Origin: Bacteroidota bacterium
Lineage (GTDB): Bacteria; Bacteroidota; Bacteroidia; Chitinophagales; Saprospiraceae
NCBI GenBank assembly: GCA_029557915.1
Contig: JAKQHS010000028.1
Coordinates: forward strand, 1-64,000
Length of the DNA stretch: 64,000 bases
Direction: 5' to 3'
Shown here piece after piece: positions 10,952 through 20,200 of the stretch (its first letter is position 1; each line of letters begins with the position of its first letter). Both the position numbers and the translations under genes were made by a program. The notes under the pieces were generated by a model. The model was given only the letters and a program-made list of their open reading frames with translations. It was not told where the DNA came from and made no database searches.

Positions 10952-13657
10952 ATGTCGCGGTTATTTAGATATGCCTTTTTATTTTTCATAGCATGGAGCC
11001 TTTCCGTAGATGCTGAGGCCCAAATCCCCGCCCAGGCTGCCCCTCTTCAGGCCGAACTCCAGAGAAGGGGCATCTCCGAACAGGAATTGCAAGCCAGGCT
11101 GCTGCAAAAAGGCGTCGATCTCAACGATCTTCAAAATCTGACTGCTGAACAAGCCCTTCAGTTCCAGGCCATCATTGAAGAAACCATAAATGAACTGGAA
11201 AGGGAGAAAACGGGAAGGGCTGTCGATACTTCCAAACCGGCCGTCAGGTCAGCGCCCGATACCCTCGCTTCCCCAAAGCCGGACAGTACTACGCCCAAAG
11301 CCCCGGATCCCCCCGGAACCTTGAAAATCTATGGCCAGGAATTATTCCGGAATAAAAGCATACAGGCCTACACCAGTTCGGAAAATATAAAACCCCCGGA
11401 AACTTATGTATTGGGCGTGGGGGATATCGTAAATGTCCACGTATTCGGACGCTCGAAAGTTGATTTTAAGAATCTTGAAATCAATTCGCAGGGGTATATC
11501 CAGATGGCCAATTATCCAAGAATATACATCAAGGGCCTTACCTATCAGCAGGCCAGGGAAGTGGTCCGGAAAACGCTGAATGCCTATTTCACCTTCCAGC
11601 CCAATGAATTTGAGATGACCATTGACTATTCCCGGGAGATCAGCGTGAATATCTTTGGCGAAGCCAACCAGATCGGGACTTTCCGCTTGCCCGCGACCAA
11701 TACCGCCATCAATGCCCTCGTCGCCGCCGGAGGGCCCAATGATATCGGAAGCATCCGGAATATCCGTTTGATCCGTGGACGTACCGTCAAAAAAATAGAC
11801 GTTTATGAATTCATCGCCAACCCGGCGGTTGCCCAGGATCTCTACCTGGAAGAAAACGACATCATCCATATTCCGCTCGCGGAGCGGGTGGTCGCGGTGG
11901 AGGGGGCGGTCAGGAGGCCTATGCGCTATGAATTGATTGCCGGGGAAAACCTGGTTAAGTTGATCGAATATGCCGGCGGTCTCAAAGATGATGCTTACCG
12001 CAAGAATATCCAGGTGCGGCGGTTTATCGATGACAAGCCTCAGATCATCGATGTGCCTCTCAGAACCTTATTGGACGAAAAGTCCGATTTCACCCTGATG
12101 AGCGGGGACCTGGTTCAGATCGCTTCGATCACCCGGCCGCTGGAAGAATTTGTTCAGATTGATGGACAGGTACAGACCCCGGGATCCTATCAGTTTACCG
12201 ATGGTATGCGTGTGTCGGACCTGCTTGAAAAGGGAAACCTGCTGTTTGGCGCAAAAACCGATCTGGCCTTCCTGATGCGCCTCAATGAAAACGGCAATTA
12301 TTCGGTCAACCGCATTCATATCCGGGCGATCCAGGAAAATAAAAACGGGCCTGAAAATATTTTATTGAAGGCCAGGGACCGGGTCATGGTCTATTCCCTT
12401 TCCTATTACCTGGATTCCTCTTTTATATACGTATCCGGCGCAGTCCGTAATCCGGTAAGAATCCCTTTTGACTTTCAACGTAACCTCAGGGTCAGCGATC
12501 TGCTCACCATGAGCGGGGGGCTCCTGCCTGATGCACTCGATTTTGGTCATATCCGGCGCATCAATAAAGAAAATTATGTGGAGAAGGATTACATCACCTT
12601 TAATTCGAAAACGGCCCTGGCCCGCCCCGGCACTGCAGAAGATCCGGTCCTGGAGCCGGATGATGAGATCCTGCTTTACAACGACCGGACTTTCAACGAT
12701 GCCTCCACCATTTCTATTGACGGTGCCGTGCGAAATCCCGGATCCTTTGCCTATGGCCCCGGGATCACCCTGAAAGATCTGGTAGTCCTTGCAGGGGGAT
12801 TTTCCTTGTCCGCCGCAACCAACCGGATCGAAGTATTCCGGGTTGTCATGGACGACAATCAACCGACCCGGACCGTGGTGGCCACTTTAAACATGCCCCG
12901 GGACATCACCGCTCCCGGCCATCGGCCCCCGGATTTCAAATTGCAGCCCTTTGACCAGGTCCAGGTCAGGGCGGTCCCCCAGTTTGAAATGCAGCAAAAT
13001 GTGAGTATCGAAGGAGAAGTCCAGTTTCCCGGCACTTACTCCCTGATAACCGAGAATGAAACCATTACCGAATTGCTGCGTCGTGCGGGGGGGCCTACTC
13101 AGGAGGCCTTCCTCCCGGGGGTCACGCTCTTTCGGACACAGGCCAATGCGGGTTATATCATTTTCAGTCTGACCGATGCCATCAAATCCCCATCGGGCCC
13201 GGACAACCTGGTTCTTAAGGATGGGGACCGGATCGTCATACCCAAAGTCATCGACTTTGTGACCATCGAAGGGGCTACCGACGCCTCAGAGCTATACCAG
13301 GAGAAATTGCTGGAATCCAACAACCGGATTCATATTGCCTGGGTGCCCGGTAAAAACGCGAGGTATTATGTCAATGAATTCGCGGCAGGCGTGGCCCGGG
13401 AAGGCTCGAAGAGCAGGATCACCGTCGAACAACCCAATGGCCGCATTGCCCGGACCAAAAATTATTGGTTCTTTAAGGTCTATCCGGAAGTGGAGAAAGG
13501 GGCCGTGGTCAAGGTGGGTGAAAAACTGAGCAAACAAAAAACCGGAGATGAGGAACGGAAGAAGATAGACTGGATGAAGGTCATGGCCGATACCCTGGGC
13601 CAGGCCACCGCGGTCCTGTCGTTCATCCTCCTGGTGCGGGCCCTGGATAAACAATAG
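10952..13657 (+). CDS. Wza-like polysaccharide export protein with repeated SLBB domains
   Basis: Outer-membrane or periplasmic polysaccharide export protein of about 901 residues. After a signal peptide ending near AEAQ come a Gln/Glu-rich helical stretch, a low-complexity Pro/Ala linker, a polysaccharide-export domain at about 145-225 (motif YVLGVGDIVNVHVFG), and about six SLBB repeats (each with a hydrophobic-G-x-V-x-x-P-G-x-Y/F core, for example VSIEGEVQFPGTYSL). The C-terminus has a hydrophobic segment near TAVLSFILLVRAL. It is far longer than E. coli Wza (about 380 aa), as is common in Bacteroidota. The start at 10952 avoids a 26-bp overlap with rfbB; a Met at 10922 is the alternative. 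Confidence 0.88.
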   Translation: MSRLFRYAFLFFIAWSLSVDAEAQIPAQAAPLQAELQRRGISEQELQARLLQKGVDLNDLQNLTAEQALQFQAIIEETINELEREKTGRAVDTSKPAVRSAPDTLASPKPDSTTPKAPDPPGTLKIYGQELFRNKSIQAYTSSENIKPPETYVLGVGDIVNVHVFGRSKVDFKNLEINSQGYIQMANYPRIYIKGLTYQQAREVVRKTLNAYFTFQPNEFEMTIDYSREISVNIFGEANQIGTFRLPATNTAINALVAAGGPNDIGSIRNIRLIRGRTVKKIDVYEFIANPAVAQDLYLEENDIIHIPLAERVVAVEGAVRRPMRYELIAGENLVKLIEYAGGLKDDAYRKNIQVRRFIDDKPQIIDVPLRTLLDEKSDFTLMSGDLVQIASITRPLEEFVQIDGQVQTPGSYQFTDGMRVSDLLEKGNLLFGAKTDLAFLMRLNENGNYSVNRIHIRAIQENKNGPENILLKARDRVMVYSLSYYLDSSFIYVSGAVRNPVRIPFDFQRNLRVSDLLTMSGGLLPDALDFGHIRRINKENYVEKDYITFNSKTALARPGTAEDPVLEPDDEILLYNDRTFNDASTISIDGAVRNPGSFAYGPGITLKDLVVLAGGFSLSAATNRIEVFRVVMDDNQPTRTVVATLNMPRDITAPGHRPPDFKLQPFDQVQVRAVPQFEMQQNVSIEGEVQFPGTYSLITENETITELLRRAGGPTQEAFLPGVTLFRTQANAGYIIFSLTDAIKSPSGPDNLVLKDGDRIVIPKVIDFVTIEGATDASELYQEKLLESNNRIHIAWVPGKNARYYVNEFAAGVAREGSKSRITVEQPNGRIARTKNYWFFKVYPEVEKGAVVKVGEKLSKQKTGDEERKKIDWMKVMADTLGQATAVLSFILLVRALDKQ

Positions 13658-13670
13658 TCCGGCCGGAGAA

Positions 13671-16600
13671 TTATTCCTCGGCTTTCCGGTCGGAATCCGC
13701 ACGGCGCAGGATGACATCGCGGTGACGGATAAAACTGCACCATTCACATTCCGGCTTGTCGCATCCCAGATCAAACTCGTGATTCTGGATTTTCTGATAG
13801 GTATCCAGGATCTGGTTCCCAACGATATCCAGATCCTCCTGGCTGAACAGGTATTCCTTGTTCAGGAATCCTTCCTGGTCCAGTTTATTGACCTGAAGGA
13901 AGATCACCTGGGCACTGGTGGCATTCCATGTTTTGTTTTTATCCCGGTCAAGGAGTAATTTATAAAAACAGGCCTGGCGCCAGTAATTTCCACCCATGGA
14001 ACCCCTCCAGGGCATCTTGAGCTTGTCCTTGGAACTGGTGGAATCCCCGCGTCCCGACTTAAAATCAATGATCCGGGCACTGCCTTCCTTGACCAGGACC
14101 TGGTCCAGTTTTCCATGGATGGGCACCTGCTCAAAAAGGGTACGGTCCAGGTAATATTCCAACCGAAAGTCCCGGCAGCCTTCCCACAAGGCCTGGTGTT
14201 GCTTATAGAATAAAGGAAGTTGGTGGGTAAAGCGGCGCAAAAGGCCTTCGTATTCGTCGGGTGTGAAATACCATTCGTGTTTTTTCATCCGGGTGAGGAA
14301 AAAATCCACCAGATAGTCCGCCTGCAATCCCGGGGCTTTGAGCGCAGCATTGAAAAAATCAAAGAGCGCTTCATGGACGGCAATTCCCAGCCCGATATGG
14401 GCATTGGGTGCCTGGGGCGTTTTCAGGATCTCCTCAAAATAAAAACGCCTCGGGCATTCGAGGTATTTATCCAGGTCGGTGCAGCTCATCACGTAATCCG
14501 TGCAGAATTGGCTGATCAGGTCATGGTCCAGCAATTCCGGGGGAGTGGATTTTTTATTTTGGATAAGCTGGAATTTTTCGATCAGCAGGTTTTCATCCAC
14601 CTGTTGGACGGGCGGATCCGATTTCAGAAATTGCCTGAGTTCGCTGGCGAAGACCGATTCCCGCATGGGTTTTTGGTCAATGCCCGCCAGCGACCAGGAT
14701 ACGACCAGCGATTTTTTGGCCCTCGTCATGGACACGTAAAACAAGCGTCTTTCATCATGTTTCTGGCTGGCTTTGGACTGGTCCAGTTGTTTCAGCCCCT
14801 CCGGTATTTTATAAGGTTGTTCGCTCCCTAAGAAATAGTCCTCCCAGTCCTGGGCCAGGGCATTCATGATCCACACCGAATCGAATTCCTTGCCTTTTGA
14901 GCCGTGGGCGGTGAGCAGGTTGATGCCCTGCTCGGCCGCATATTGGCTTTCCAGCGGCAGGTAGATCCCGAAATTTTCCATTTTATGGATCCGGTCGAGC
15001 AGGGCTGACAGATCCATGGCCGGATTTTCCTGGACTTCATTGCGGATCATGGCCAGGAAGGAGTTGATGGCACGGAGATGCCAGTTTCGGTCCACGGAAT
15101 TCAGGGCCCAGCTCAACATACCCGATTTCCGCAGGATGTCCTCCGTGATCAGGGAAAGGGTTTGCACGGGAGGCAGCGATTGGATCCATTCCCGGGTGGA
15201 GCCTATGAATGCGGCGAGGGCAGGCCTGTTTTTGAATCCGGCTTCCGGCCAGCTTTCCGGGTCCAGTATTTTACCTGCGAGGTTTTTATTGTCCCTGGTT
15301 TTTCTTTCCAGCCAGGAGAGGGTAGAGACATCGTGGGGATCGAGGCCCCAGTATGGGAGGTAGAGCAATTGGATCAGGAAAGGTTCCCCGCTGTTTTTTT
15401 GAAGAAATTCGGCCTGGAGGTATTCGAGGAGCAGGATCAGGTGGCGGATCAGGGGTTCTTCGAGTAAATTCCGGCTGGACCTGAAATTGATGGGAATTCC
15501 GGCCAATTCAAGGAGGTAAACCAGGTCCTGGACCGTTTTATTCCTTCGGAAGATCACGGCATGTTCGCCCAGGGATCCCGGATTGGTCTCCCAGATCTTG
15601 CGGATATGGTCATAAAGCGCCAGGGTTTCCTGCTGGGGATTCTGGTAGACCCTGAGTTCCGGGGGACGGTCTTCCGCGGAGCCCCGGGTTGACAACAATT
15701 TTTTGTTGATTTTCATCCGGATCTGGGGCGGGATTTCCAGTTCCAGTTTGTGGATCCTTTCTTCCAGGGGTTCAATGATGGCATCAGCCGCATCCAGCAG
15801 GCTTTGGGTGGATCGGTAGTTTTCGGTAATGCATATGATCCTGATGTCGGGGTACTTCCTGAGAATGGTGACCAGGTTTTGCTGGTCCGCGCCCTGGAAA
15901 CGGTAAATGGCCTGGTCGTCGTCGCCCACCACGAATAAATTGGGCTGATCCCAATATTCACAGAGGCTGAGCAGGACGTTGTTCTGGATCACGTTGGTAT
16001 CCTGGAATTCATCCACCAGGAAATACTGGTAGTTTTCCTGGTACCGTGCCAGGAGGTCTGGATGTTCTTTAAAAGCCTGCTGGACCTGGAGCAGGAGGTC
16101 ATTAAAATCCATCCATTGTTGCTCCGCCATTTTTTCAGCATATCGGTCGAAGGTCTTCAAGGCATCGATGGCCCGTTCATACCTGGCTTTATCCTGGAAA
16201 TAGGCGGGTTTAAATTCGCCTTTGTTCCCGGATTTACCTCCCCTTTTGTATCGGTAATCCGGGTCTGAATCCATGCCTGCGATATGTTCCCGGATGCCCT
16301 GGATGAGTTTCGGAAGGTCTCTTTGTTCTTTTTTGATGCTCTCGTATTGTTTTGCAAGCCGCTGGATATCCCAATGCCTGTCCCCGATCAGGCGCTGAAG
16401 CACATGATCGTCCGGCAACTCCAACAGGATTTTTTCAATCAGCTCAAACCGCTGGAGATCGGATGCCAGCCTGAATTTTTTATAATCAAAAAAATATTCG
16501 GGATTCTCCTGGATCACTTTATTGCAGAAGGCGTGGTAAGTGAACAGGTGGGCTTCGTGGGCCGCAGGCCCGATGAATTGAAACAAACGGTCCCGCATGG

Positions 16601-16871
16601 CCTGCACGCCAGCCTCCGAATAAGTGAGGCAAAGGATCTGCGGTATGGAAGCATCGGTCTTCTCCAGGATATTCCCAAATCGGGCAGCCAGGACCTGGGT
16701 TTTCCCCGTGCCCGGCCCGGCCAGCACCATCACGGGGCCGTCAATGGATTCGACCGCCTCCCGTTGTCCTTCATTCAGGATGGATAAGGCCTTGTAAAAC
16801 TGGTCCTTCAGTTTTTTCTTTTCATGCATTGAAAAAAGATCGGGAGACGGCGTGGTGGATTTTTTCTTCAT
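13671..16871 (-). CDS. UvrD/Rep-family helicase fused to RecB-like nuclease
   Basis: 1066-residue SF1A DNA helicase with a C-terminal PD-(D/E)XK nuclease. Seen: Walker A AGPGTGKT at about 51-58, Walker B VDEFQDT, GDDDQAIYRFQGA, HGSKGKEFDSV and the VSMTRAK motif. The nuclease part (about 795-1066) has KLDQ and IDFKSG, the expected Asp and DxK residues. One Cys before the nuclease core (YLECPRRF) and three near the C-terminus (GCDKPECEWC) match the four-Cys iron-sulfur staple of AddB-type nucleases. Probable role is double-strand-break processing or recombination. Its ATG overlaps the stop of the upstream serine hydrolase by 4 bp. Confidence 0.9.
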   Translation of the reverse strand: MKKKSTTPSPDLFSMHEKKKLKDQFYKALSILNEGQREAVESIDGPVMVLAGPGTGKTQVLAARFGNILEKTDASIPQILCLTYSEAGVQAMRDRLFQFIGPAAHEAHLFTYHAFCNKVIQENPEYFFDYKKFRLASDLQRFELIEKILLELPDDHVLQRLIGDRHWDIQRLAKQYESIKKEQRDLPKLIQGIREHIAGMDSDPDYRYKRGGKSGNKGEFKPAYFQDKARYERAIDALKTFDRYAEKMAEQQWMDFNDLLLQVQQAFKEHPDLLARYQENYQYFLVDEFQDTNVIQNNVLLSLCEYWDQPNLFVVGDDDQAIYRFQGADQQNLVTILRKYPDIRIICITENYRSTQSLLDAADAIIEPLEERIHKLELEIPPQIRMKINKKLLSTRGSAEDRPPELRVYQNPQQETLALYDHIRKIWETNPGSLGEHAVIFRRNKTVQDLVYLLELAGIPINFRSSRNLLEEPLIRHLILLLEYLQAEFLQKNSGEPFLIQLLYLPYWGLDPHDVSTLSWLERKTRDNKNLAGKILDPESWPEAGFKNRPALAAFIGSTREWIQSLPPVQTLSLITEDILRKSGMLSWALNSVDRNWHLRAINSFLAMIRNEVQENPAMDLSALLDRIHKMENFGIYLPLESQYAAEQGINLLTAHGSKGKEFDSVWIMNALAQDWEDYFLGSEQPYKIPEGLKQLDQSKASQKHDERRLFYVSMTRAKKSLVVSWSLAGIDQKPMRESVFASELRQFLKSDPPVQQVDENLLIEKFQLIQNKKSTPPELLDHDLISQFCTDYVMSCTDLDKYLECPRRFYFEEILKTPQAPNAHIGLGIAVHEALFDFFNAALKAPGLQADYLVDFFLTRMKKHEWYFTPDEYEGLLRRFTHQLPLFYKQHQALWEGCRDFRLEYYLDRTLFEQVPIHGKLDQVLVKEGSARIIDFKSGRGDSTSSKDKLKMPWRGSMGGNYWRQACFYKLLLDRDKNKTWNATSAQVIFLQVNKLDQEGFLNKEYLFSQEDLDIVGNQILDTYQKIQNHEFDLGCDKPECEWCSFIRHRDVILRRADSDRKAEE

Positions 16872-18160
16872 TCGCGGTAATCAAATATAAGGGAGGACAG
16901 ATCGGGGGCATGCCGACGCTCCCGGGATTGTTCGTAAGAGTAAAACAATTTTCCCAGCCGGCTCAGATAAGGCAGGCCCAGGTTTTCATAATCATAAAGG
17001 CCGTCGTTGACCACCCCGTCGGTATTGGCATTGACGGTGGCCGCAAGGATAAATTCAATTTTATTTTTAAAATCAACAATATAGGCTACATCCGTGAGGT
17101 AGCCGTAAGCCCAGCCCACCTTGTTGAAAATCCGGAGGTGATCCGGTATGCGTTCCTTTGAGTCGCCGTACATAAAGAACTTGCAAAATCCATCGTGGTA
17201 AGTGCTGTCGTACCTGGGGAAGCGGCTTTCAGATGGAAGTTGGGACATGCATTTGAGGAGGTACCGCCGCTGGTCCGGATCCAGATCAAACCTCAGGCCC
17301 TCGGGCATATATTCATGGAAGACTATGGCCCGGATCATTTGCTCCATATCGCCCAGGGAGAAAAAATTTTTGGCGCTGAAATCAAAAGGCGCATGTACCA
17401 GGCTGTCCCCGGCATAGTGGGCCTGACCCTTCAACAGGGAACCCAGATCCGGCACCCTGACTTCAGCGGGATTGTATTGTTCCGCCTGGTCGTAGATCCT
17501 GAGGTCTTCTTCAAAAAAATGGACCGGGTTGGTGTACCGGTTTGCGTCGAGATCAAACTCCGGCGCGCTCAACCGGTGGATGATATGGGTTTTGTGGAAC
17601 CCCAGGCTGCGGAGACGCTCATGGATATAAGCCTGCCCGGTAAATTCATAGAGCCGGTTGAAGGCATCGTTGTCGCTGACCAGGAAAATCTTTTTTATAA
17701 AATGGCCCACACTGGCCTGACCGTTCCAGGCGCTGGCATCTTCGCTGAATGCCGACTGCGGAGGCCTGGCGCTGTCCGCACGCATGGCGGTAAAAAGATC
17801 GAGAGCGGGGTGACCGGCCTGGAGCCGTTTTATTTTTTCCGCGGCCAGCAGGGCTACCGGCAATTTTACCACGCTGGCGGGATAGAAATAATGAAGCGGC
17901 CGGTAATTCCAGCGCAAGCTTTTGAAATGAGGCCGGTTGGCCCGGTCCCGGTCGATCTGGGTATAGATGATCTGCGCTTCATACCGGTCGAAGGAGTCCA
18001 GCACCTTTTTGACCAGCGGGCTTGAATACAATAAACCATTCAGCCTGGATTTTTCCCCGGCATAAGATCCGCGGAAGCATCCCGTCGTCAGCAAGCCTGC
18101 AAAGAAGACCAGGAAGGCAGCCCGGAGTCCAGTCATCCCGCAAAAATAGGACTTCTTCAT
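16868..18160 (-). CDS. Class A beta-lactamase-like serine hydrolase lipoprotein
   Basis: 430-residue predicted lipoprotein (lipobox LLTTGC at the end of the signal peptide) of the penicillin-binding/beta-lactamase fold. The catalytic SxxK is SVVK in PASVVKLP, the second motif is SDN in SDNDAFNRL, and a C-terminal KVGWAYGY may stand for the KTG strand. It could be a cell-wall D,D-peptidase-like enzyme or a relative of beta-lactamases. The altered third motif argues against assuming antibiotic hydrolysis. The start at 18160 gives a clean signal peptide; the frame is open for 43 codons upstream. The 4-bp overlap with the helicase gene means one operon, though no functional link is obvious. Confidence 0.75.
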   Translation of the reverse strand: MKKSYFCGMTGLRAAFLVFFAGLLTTGCFRGSYAGEKSRLNGLLYSSPLVKKVLDSFDRYEAQIIYTQIDRDRANRPHFKSLRWNYRPLHYFYPASVVKLPVALLAAEKIKRLQAGHPALDLFTAMRADSARPPQSAFSEDASAWNGQASVGHFIKKIFLVSDNDAFNRLYEFTGQAYIHERLRSLGFHKTHIIHRLSAPEFDLDANRYTNPVHFFEEDLRIYDQAEQYNPAEVRVPDLGSLLKGQAHYAGDSLVHAPFDFSAKNFFSLGDMEQMIRAIVFHEYMPEGLRFDLDPDQRRYLLKCMSQLPSESRFPRYDSTYHDGFCKFFMYGDSKERIPDHLRIFNKVGWAYGYLTDVAYIVDFKNKIEFILAATVNANTDGVVNDGLYDYENLGLPYLSRLGKLFYSYEQSRERRHAPDLSSLIFDYRE

Positions 18161-18180
18161 GGGGTGGCTTTTATCACACA

Positions 18181-18933
18181 CTAAAAGAAAAATTGCCGGA
18201 CAATGGTCAAAGCGGTAATCACCAGCAGGATATAATAACTGGCCACGTGCGCATGAGCATAATGATTGAGATATTTGACGCCCAGCCATGCTCCGAAAGT
18301 TTGGCCGAGGGCGAGGAAAAGAGCCGTTTTAAGATCAAACAGGCCCCTGGAATGAAAAAGGAAGACCGCAAATAAAGTAAAGATGCCGGTGACCAGGATT
18401 TTGGCTGCGTTGGCATTTTTCCATGGCTTCCTGGCCAGCATAATCGTGGCAGCCAGGAAAAAAACACCCACCCCGATCTGAATGAACCCGCCGTAAACTC
18501 CGATCAGGAAATAAACGGGAAAGAGGTACCAGGCCTCACGGCTTTCCTCATGGAGGTCGGCTTTCAACCATCTTTCCGGTTTTAAAACGAGCACGATAAA
18601 AATGAAAACCAGGAACCAGGGATATAACTGCCTGAATTGGTCATCATTGACCCGGGTGGCGATCCAAATACCCGTGAGGGCTCCAAGGGTCACCAGGAAA
18701 ATGGCCCGGCCGGTGCCCGCCAGCAGGAGTTTACCGCTCCGGTGGAGGCTCCAGGTACCCGCTATGCTTTGGGTGAGGATGCCCAGACGGTTGGTCCCGT
18801 TGGCCATGGAAGGGGAGAGGCCGATCAGCTCGGTACAAAGGCTCAGGGTAATCACCGAACCATTGCCGGCAAGCGTATTGATGACCCCGGCGAGCATGCC
18901 CCCGATGACCAGGATGAATTCACTGAATCCCAT
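18181..18933 (-). CDS. TauE/SafE-family membrane permease
   Basis: 250-residue integral membrane protein with about eight hydrophobic segments in two halves, as in the sulfite/sulfoacetate exporter family TauE/SafE. The conserved N-terminal Gly-rich turn is present (GGMLAGVINTLAGNGS), and a related one starts the second half (GVYGGFIQIGVGVFFL). It probably exports a small organic or sulfur-containing anion; the substrate cannot be read from sequence. The start overlaps the stop of the upstream epimerase gene by one base. Confidence 0.88.
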   Translation of the reverse strand: MGFSEFILVIGGMLAGVINTLAGNGSVITLSLCTELIGLSPSMANGTNRLGILTQSIAGTWSLHRSGKLLLAGTGRAIFLVTLGALTGIWIATRVNDDQFRQLYPWFLVFIFIVLVLKPERWLKADLHEESREAWYLFPVYFLIGVYGGFIQIGVGVFFLAATIMLARKPWKNANAAKILVTGIFTLFAVFLFHSRGLFDLKTALFLALGQTFGAWLGVKYLNHYAHAHVASYYILLVITALTIVRQFFF

Positions 18934-19337
18934 TATTCAGGCAGGGATTGGCACAATTCAATCAGTACCCCGTGGGTGTTTTTGGGATACAGGAAAACAA
19001 TCAGTTTCCGGTCGGCGCCTTTTTTGGGGTTTTCATCCACAAAACGGAATCCTTTCTTTTTCAGGTCCCGTACCGCTTCATGGATATCCGGCACTTCAAA
19101 AGCGATATGATGGATCCCCTCGCCCTTTTTTTCGATGAATTTGCGGATAGGGCCATCCTGGTCCAGGGACTCAAGCAGTTCGATTTTGGTATCGCCCGCC
19201 TTGAAGAACAGGGTGGTGACTTTTTCCTCGGGCACCGTTTCTTTTTTATAAGGCTCTTCATTCATCAGGGTGCTGTATACTTCCCTGGCCAGGGCAAGGT
19301 TTTTTACCGCAATCCCGATATGGTCCAATTTCAGCAT
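18933..19337 (-). CDS. mce: Methylmalonyl-CoA epimerase
   Basis: Glyoxalase/VOC-fold enzyme of 134 residues that interconverts (R)- and (S)-methylmalonyl-CoA in propionate/succinate metabolism. Metal-ligand positions are visible: His in LDHIGIAV, Glu in IELLE, His in GIHHIAFEV and Glu in VLIEL. Length is typical. It heads the leftward pair with the TauE-like permease (TAATG overlap). No mutase gene is in the window. Confidence 0.92.
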   Translation of the reverse strand: MLKLDHIGIAVKNLALAREVYSTLMNEEPYKKETVPEEKVTTLFFKAGDTKIELLESLDQDGPIRKFIEKKGEGIHHIAFEVPDIHEAVRDLKKKGFRFVDENPKKGADRKLIVFLYPKNTHGVLIELCQSLPE

Positions 19338-19422
19338 GTTCCGCTTGTTTAATAACCCGGCTAAATTATAAATTAATATTACAACTTTATTTAATATATT
19401 GGAGCTTTATTCACCTGCACCG

Positions 19423-20196
19423 ATGAAATCAAAAAAGGAGATCGTGGACAACTGGCTGCCGCGTTATACGGGGGTGCCTTTGGAACGGTTTGGAGAATAC
19501 ATCATCCTGGTCAACTTTAATAATTATGTGGAGCTGTTTGCCCAATGGAATGGCGTCCCGGTGGAGGGAGGCGACCGCCCCATGGACAGCGCCACCGCCG
19601 GCAATATCTCCATCATCAATTTTGGAATGGGCAGTCCCAATGCCGCCACGATCATGGACCTGCTCAGTTCCATCAAACCCAAAGCCTGTCTTTTCCTTGG
19701 GAAATGCGGCGGGCTCCGGCCGGAAAAAACGGTCGTTGGAGATTTGATCCTGCCTATAGCAGCCATCCGGGGGGAGGGCACCAGCAACGATTATTTTCCC
19801 CCGGAAGTGCCCGCCTTGCCCGCCTTCGCCCTTCAAAAAGCCATATCCACCACCATTCGGGAGTACCAGAGGGATTATTGGACCGGCACGGTGTACACCA
19901 CCAACCGCAGGGTCTGGGAATACGATGAGCATTTTAAAGATTACCTAAAATCCCTCCGGTGCATGGGTATCGATATGGAGACGGCCACCATATTTATCAC
20001 CGCATTTAAAAACCAGATCCCTGCCGGGGCATTGCTGCTGGTATCGGATGTGCCGATGGTGCCCGAAGGAGTGAAGACGGAAGAAGGGGATAAAAAAGTA
20101 ACCGCTGATTACCTGCAAACCCACCTGAAAATCGGAATCGATTCGCTGAAGCAACTGATTAACAACGCGCAGACGGTCAGGCATCTGAGGTTTTAA
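19423..20196 (+). CDS. amn: AMP nucleosidase, short form
   Basis: Phosphorylase-fold enzyme of 257 residues, predicted to hydrolyse AMP to adenine and ribose 5-phosphate. Seen: an FGMGSPNAATIMD substrate loop, LFLGKCGGL (the Gly-rich strand of the PNP/UDP family), and GIDMETATIF, where the Met-Glu pair contacts the ribose. It lacks the N-terminal domain of the E. coli enzyme, as Bacteroidota versions do. The ATG at 19423 is chosen over a TTG at 19399. It converges on the SDR gene with a 4-bp gap. Confidence 0.85.
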   Translation: MKSKKEIVDNWLPRYTGVPLERFGEYIILVNFNNYVELFAQWNGVPVEGGDRPMDSATAGNISIINFGMGSPNAATIMDLLSSIKPKACLFLGKCGGLRPEKTVVGDLILPIAAIRGEGTSNDYFPPEVPALPAFALQKAISTTIREYQRDYWTGTVYTTNRRVWEYDEHFKDYLKSLRCMGIDMETATIFITAFKNQIPAGALLLVSDVPMVPEGVKTEEGDKKVTADYLQTHLKIGIDSLKQLINNAQTVRHLRF

Positions 20197-20200
20197 CCGG

